Assembly: GCF_024294785.1 (NCBI RefSeq)
Contig: NZ_JANCLT010000008.1
Span: 1-64,000, forward strand
Direction: 5' to 3'
Length of the DNA stretch: 64,000 nucleotides
DNA from: Ectobacillus ponti
Lineage (GTDB): Bacteria; Bacillota; Bacilli; Bacillales; Bacillaceae_G
Shown here in pieces: positions 60,632 through 64,000 of the stretch (position 1 is its first letter; each line of letters starts with the position of its first letter). Both the position numbers and the translations under genes were made by a program. Under the pieces are notes generated by a model. It had not been told where the DNA came from. It worked only from the letters and a program-made list of their open reading frames with translations, and ran no database searches.

Positions 60632-61373
60632 GGTGCGAAGCTATGAGGAGCTCAGCCGGGTGGCGGCTGATTGTATCATTGACAGGGTGAAAAGCAATCC
60701 TGCAATCAAGCTGGGGCTGGCAACCGGCGGAACGCCCGTGGGCACCTACCGCAATCTCATTTTGGATCATGAAGCAAATGGCACAGCCTATCGGCAGGCC
60801 ACTACCTTTAACTTAGATGAATATGTCGGCCTGGACCCTTCCAACCCCGGCAGCTACCGGTATTTCATGCAGGAGAGGCTGTTTCATTGGATTGACATCC
60901 CAGCCGGGCAAACGCATGTGCCAAGCGGTGTTTGCAGCGATCCGGAACGGGAATGCGAGGCGTATGAGGACTTGATCCGGAAGGCAGGCGGGATTGATTT
61001 GCAGCTTCTTGGCATTGGCGGCAATGGGCATATCGGCTTTAATGAGCCGGGAACATCATTTCATTCCTTGACGCATCTGGTTGAGTTGGATCCGAGCACG
61101 AGAGAGGCCAATGCACGCTTCTTTTCAAGCAGGGAGGAAGTGCCGACGCATGCCATTACGATGGGGATCCGGACCATTATGGACAGCAGGGAAATCCTGC
61201 TGCTCGTATCCGGTGAAGGAAAGCGGCAGGCATTGAAGCAGCTGTTGAACGGGCCTGTCACGGAGGAGTTTCCGGCCTCCATTTTACAACGGCATCCGCA
61301 TGTGACGGTTATTGCCGACTCCGCCGCCTTGGGCCGGCAACGAAGGAAGCCGCTTCGCGAATCTGTTGTGTAA
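60618..61373 (+). CDS. nagB: Glucosamine-6-phosphate deaminase
   Basis: 251 residues from the ATG at 60618, behind GAAAGGAGGGAGGAGG. Converts glucosamine-6-P to fructose-6-P and ammonia. L-A-T-G-G-T-P-V-G (34-42), N-L-D-E-Y-V-G-L (about 65-72) with the catalytic Asp, G-I-G-G-N-G-H-I-G-F-N-E-P-G and G-I-R-T-I-M are all present. The nagR regulator that usually follows in Bacillus is not here. Confidence 0.96.
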   Translation: MKLIEVRSYEELSRVAADCIIDRVKSNPAIKLGLATGGTPVGTYRNLILDHEANGTAYRQATTFNLDEYVGLDPSNPGSYRYFMQERLFHWIDIPAGQTHVPSGVCSDPERECEAYEDLIRKAGGIDLQLLGIGGNGHIGFNEPGTSFHSLTHLVELDPSTREANARFFSSREEVPTHAITMGIRTIMDSREILLLVSGEGKRQALKQLLNGPVTEEFPASILQRHPHVTVIADSAALGRQRRKPLRESVV

Positions 61374-61378
61374 TCAGG

Positions 61379-61410
61379 CGGGTGCTGTGCAGTTTGCAGC
61401 ACCTTTTTTA
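61379..61410 (+). terminator. Terminator after nagB
   Basis: GGTGCTG-GCA-type stem (GGTGCTG with GCAGCACC) around TGCAGTTT, followed by TTTTTT. Confidence 0.83.
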
Positions 61411-61488
61411 CATATAGAAGCTTCCAATCTCTGCATAAAAAATCTAATCATATATAAGAATTTTTAGAAAATTTGACGAAAAATCGTG

Positions 61489-61494
61489 TATAAT
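61489..61494 (+). promoter_or_regulatory. Probable -10 of acsA
   Basis: TATAAT 53 bp before the acsA start. TTGACG at 61473-61478 is only 10 bp away, too near to be its -35; TAGAAA at 61465-61470 is at 18 bp. The -35 is therefore uncertain. Confidence 0.45.
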
Positions 61495-61546
61495 ATTGTT
61501 ATGGACGAGAGCCTGTTACATAACAGTTCATAAGGAGGCAGGAATT

Positions 61547-61562
61547 ATGAAAGCGCAATCAA
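61547..61562 (+). promoter_or_regulatory. CcpA cre site at the acsA start codon
   Basis: ATGAAAGCGCAATCAA matches the cre consensus WTGNAARCGNWWWCAW at every position and begins with the start codon. About 50 bp after the -10, it would act as a transcription roadblock when glucose is present, as described for acsA in B. subtilis. Confidence 0.75.
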
Positions 61563-63268
61563 TGCCGCAAGAGATTCTACTGATGGACGAAGCCGCAAAT
61601 CTGCAAAACTATGAAAAAACAGCTTTAGAGATGGATTGGAGCACTGTTGAACAACAGTTTACCTGGCATGAAACCGGACGTGTCAACATGGTGTATGAAG
61701 CAATCGACCGCCACGTAGCCGAAGGGCGGGGGGCACAGCCGGCGCTGCTGTATACGGACGGCGTCCGCGAAGAAGCGTATACCTTTGCTGATATTCAGGA
61801 GCAATCTTGCCGCTTTGCCAATGGCTTGCGTTCCCTGGGCGTTACAAAGGGCGACCGGGTATTCATTTTTATGCCGCGCAGCCCCGAGTTGTACATCGCG
61901 CTGCTCGGAATTGTCAGGATTGGCGCCATTGCCGGCCCGCTGTTTGAAGCCTTTATGGAAGAAGCCGTGAAGGACCGCTTGCTCGACAGCGGCGCGAAAG
62001 CCGTTATTACCGCACCTCAACTTTTGTCCCGCATCCCAGTGAAAGACCTCCCAGACCTTCAGTATGTGATTCTCACCGGAGCAGATGAAACAACTGCCGA
62101 AAAGCAAGTGCTGTATACAGACCTGATGAACACTTCAAGTGACTATACAATTGAATGGCTCGGCCGTGAAGATGGCATGCTGCTGCACTATACCTCCGGC
62201 TCCACCGGCAAGCCCAAGGGCGTATTGCAGGTGCATGACGCCATGGTTCACCAATACCTATCCGGAAAATGGACATATGACCTTCGTGAAGGAGACATCT
62301 ATTGGTGTACAGCCGACCCGGGCTGGGTGACAGGCACGTCCGCAGGCATGTGGTCGCCGTGGCTGAACGGGATTACAGTTGTGCTGCGCGGCGGCCGCTT
62401 CAGCGCGGAAGCCTGGTATGAAACGCTGGAGAAATACGGAGTGACGGTCTGGTTCAGTGCGCCTACGGCCTTCCGGATGATTATGGCGAGCGGCAGTGAA
62501 TTGCCGAAGCGCTATGACTTGTCCAAGCTTCGCCATATTCTGTCCGCAGGTGAGCCATTGAACCCTGAAGTGATTCGCTGGGGGCTGGAAACGCTGGACC
62601 GCCGCATTCATGACAACTGGTGGATGACGGAAACGGGCTCCTCCATCTGTGCGAACTTCCGCTGCAATCCAATCCGCCCGGGCTCCATGGGCAAGCCGCT
62701 GCCGGGCATCAAGCTGGCCATTATCGACAATCAGGGCAACGAGCTGCCGCCAAAGCATATGGGCAACCTTGCCATTCAGCCGAAGTGGCCGGCGATGGTG
62801 CGCACCATCTGGAACAACCCTGAGAAATATGAGCAGTACTTTCTGAAGGGCTGGTTCATTTCCGGCGACTCCGCGTATATGGATGAGGATGGCTACTTCT
62901 GGTTTGAGGGGCGTGTGGATGATGTCATCAACACGGCCGGCGAGCGTGTTGGCCCGTTCGAGGTGGAAAGCAAGCTCATGGAGCATCCAGCTGTGGCGGA
63001 AGCGGGCGTCATCGGGGTGCCTGACCCTGTCCGCGGCGAAATCATCAAAGCATTCATCACCCTGCGTGAGGGTTTTGCAGAAAGCGATGAGCTGAAGGAA
63101 GAGATTCGCACCTTTGTAAAAACTCGTTTGGCTGCCCACGCAGCGCCAAGGCTCATTGAAATCCGCCAAAGTATTCCGAAGACGCGCTCCGGCAAGATTA
63201 TGCGCCGTGTCCTGAAGGCATGGGAGCTGGGCTTGCCGACAGGTGACCTGTCTACAATGGAAGAGTAA
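61547..63268 (+). CDS. acsA: Acetyl-CoA synthetase
   Basis: 573 residues from the ATG at 61547, behind TAAGGAGGCAG; this is the B. subtilis AcsA length. Activates acetate to acetyl-CoA through acetyl-AMP. A3 motif H-Y-T-S-G-S-T-G-K-P-K-G (about 208-219), W-W-M-T-E-T-G, S-G-D-S-A-Y, and the C-terminal K-T-R-S-G-K-I-M-R-R, whose first-position Lys in G-K-I is the residue acetylated by AcuA-type enzymes. No acu genes beside it. Repressed by CcpA if the cre site works. Confidence 0.95.
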   Translation: MKAQSMPQEILLMDEAANLQNYEKTALEMDWSTVEQQFTWHETGRVNMVYEAIDRHVAEGRGAQPALLYTDGVREEAYTFADIQEQSCRFANGLRSLGVTKGDRVFIFMPRSPELYIALLGIVRIGAIAGPLFEAFMEEAVKDRLLDSGAKAVITAPQLLSRIPVKDLPDLQYVILTGADETTAEKQVLYTDLMNTSSDYTIEWLGREDGMLLHYTSGSTGKPKGVLQVHDAMVHQYLSGKWTYDLREGDIYWCTADPGWVTGTSAGMWSPWLNGITVVLRGGRFSAEAWYETLEKYGVTVWFSAPTAFRMIMASGSELPKRYDLSKLRHILSAGEPLNPEVIRWGLETLDRRIHDNWWMTETGSSICANFRCNPIRPGSMGKPLPGIKLAIIDNQGNELPPKHMGNLAIQPKWPAMVRTIWNNPEKYEQYFLKGWFISGDSAYMDEDGYFWFEGRVDDVINTAGERVGPFEVESKLMEHPAVAEAGVIGVPDPVRGEIIKAFITLREGFAESDELKEEIRTFVKTRLAAHAAPRLIEIRQSIPKTRSGKIMRRVLKAWELGLPTGDLSTMEE

Positions 63269-63274
63269 GAGAAA

Positions 63275-63331
63275 TGGGGATGATCCGAAAGACTGCCTGC
63301 GGGCGGCTGTTGGAGCATCCTCTTTTTTGTG
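63275..63331 (+). terminator. Terminator after acsA
   Basis: GGGATG-CC pairs with GG-CATCCT across an inner GCCTGCGGGC hairpin, followed by CTTTTTTG. The rest of 63332-63483 shows no T-box, riboswitch or clear promoter. Confidence 0.6.
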
Positions 63332-63483
63332 CGTCTTGGGCTATGCGCAATTGCGGGAAAACTGGCTCCAGAAGCTTTTCTTGGAATGCCCGGGTGCGGT
63401 GTCCCATACATTGATGGAGAATAATCATTCTTCTGATGCAGACACTAACAGGAAGAAAATCTTTCCTGATGGGAGGGAAGCGG

Positions 63484-64000
63484 ATGATTTCCCTGCAAGA
63501 TATTTTCACGGCGCGGAAGAAAATGCGGGACATTGTGCACATGACACCGCTTGATTACTCGGCGACCTTCAGCGAGTTGTCCAAAAATGAGGTGTTCTTA
63601 AAGCTGGAGAACCTGCAGAAAACCGGGTCATTCAAGGTGCGCGGCTCCTATAACAAGATGATGGCGCTGCCGAAGGAGGACCTGCAAAAAGGCGTTATTG
63701 CAGCCTCTGCCGGCAACCATGCCCAAGGGGTTGCCTATTCGAGCAGGATGCTGGGAATTCCCTGTACCATTATCATGCCGAAGGGTGCGCCGCTCAGCAA
63801 GGTGCTGGCAACAAGACGGTACGGCGCCAATGTGGAGCTGCATGGAGATGTATTTGATGAAGCGCTCGCTTATGCAAAAGAACTGCATCAGCAAACGGGA
63901 GCAACCTTCGTCCATGCTTTTGATGATAACCATGTGATTGCCGGGCAAGGAACAGTCGGGCTGGAGATTTTAGAGCAGCTGTCTGATGTGGACGCGGTGG
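63484..64000 (+). CDS. Threonine dehydratase, 5' part
   Basis: 172 codons, cut by the window edge. Starts M-I-S-L-Q-D-I-F-T-A-R-K-K-M after GGGAGGGAAGCGG. PLP-dependent fold II: the Schiff-base Lys is in K-T-G-S-F-K-V-R-G (about residues 46-54), and S-A-G-N-H-A-Q-G-V-A binds the cofactor phosphate side. Q-G-T-V-G-L-E-I-L is the next family motif. Whether it is biosynthetic IlvA or catabolic TdcB depends on the C-terminal ACT-like domain outside the window. Confidence 0.9.
   Translation, partial: MISLQDIFTARKKMRDIVHMTPLDYSATFSELSKNEVFLKLENLQKTGSFKVRGSYNKMMALPKEDLQKGVIAASAGNHAQGVAYSSRMLGIPCTIIMPKGAPLSKVLATRRYGANVELHGDVFDEALAYAKELHQQTGATFVHAFDDNHVIAGQGTVGLEILEQLSDVDAV

Overview
The window comes from a Gram-positive, endospore-type Bacillota chromosome, most likely Bacillaceae. 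The evidence is a long SRP RNA with an Alu domain, a purEKBCSQLFMNHD operon in Bacillus order under a guanine riboswitch and PurR boxes, the pcrB-pcrA-ligA-camS and gatCAB-dagK-rlmCD blocks, and GGAGG-type ribosome binding sites throughout. No species is claimed.

Layout. 1-3.1 kb: the 3' end of a 5S rRNA, a helically phased short-repeat array, a possible structured RNA, the SRP RNA, two tRNA-Leu genes, a secreted lipase and an IDEAL-domain protein. 3.2-16.2 kb: the complete de novo purine operon, from PRPP to IMP plus adenylosuccinate lyase. 16.3-33.8 kb: housekeeping genes (GNAT, DUF2892 protein, pcrB, pcrA, ligA, camS, P5C dehydrogenase, gatCAB, dagK, a polysaccharide deacetylase, rlmCD). 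pcrA is split by a 900-nt ORF-less group II intron just after its DEYQD motif; removing it restores an exact 736-codon frame. 34-41.7 kb: a 57-residue protein with a duplicated peptide motif, then a ROK repressor, galKET and a divergent GH42 beta-galactosidase sharing AT-rich TTAATTAA operators.

41.8-57 kb is the most interesting part: two sigma-54 modules for C4 compounds. Module 1 has an aldehyde dehydrogenase, a metallo-beta-lactamase-fold lactonase and an iron-type alcohol dehydrogenase, the gene content of the Agrobacterium blcABC gamma-butyrolactone pathway. It lies behind a -24/-12 promoter with GGTGA-N6-TCACC palindromes and beside a two-PAS sigma-54 activator; a second near-identical aldehyde dehydrogenase lies on the other side of the activator. 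Module 2 is a GntP-type permease, CoA-transferase subunits, 3-hydroxybutyrate dehydrogenase and a PAS sigma-54 activator, behind a consensus -24/-12 promoter preceded by three TTTCCG-N6-CGGAA palindromes. Between the modules sit a repressor-like gene with a hydrolase and a CPBP protease, and an orphan SplA-like gene.

57-64 kb: an orphan membrane histidine kinase, a 2-hydroxyacid dehydrogenase, nagAB, acsA with a perfect cre site at its start codon, and the 5' part of a threonine dehydratase gene cut by the window edge. Module products (acetoacetyl-CoA, succinate) and acetyl-CoA synthetase all feed central carbon metabolism, so the right half reads as carbon-scavenging functions next to a conserved housekeeping left half. 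All calls are from reading the sequence; no database search was run.
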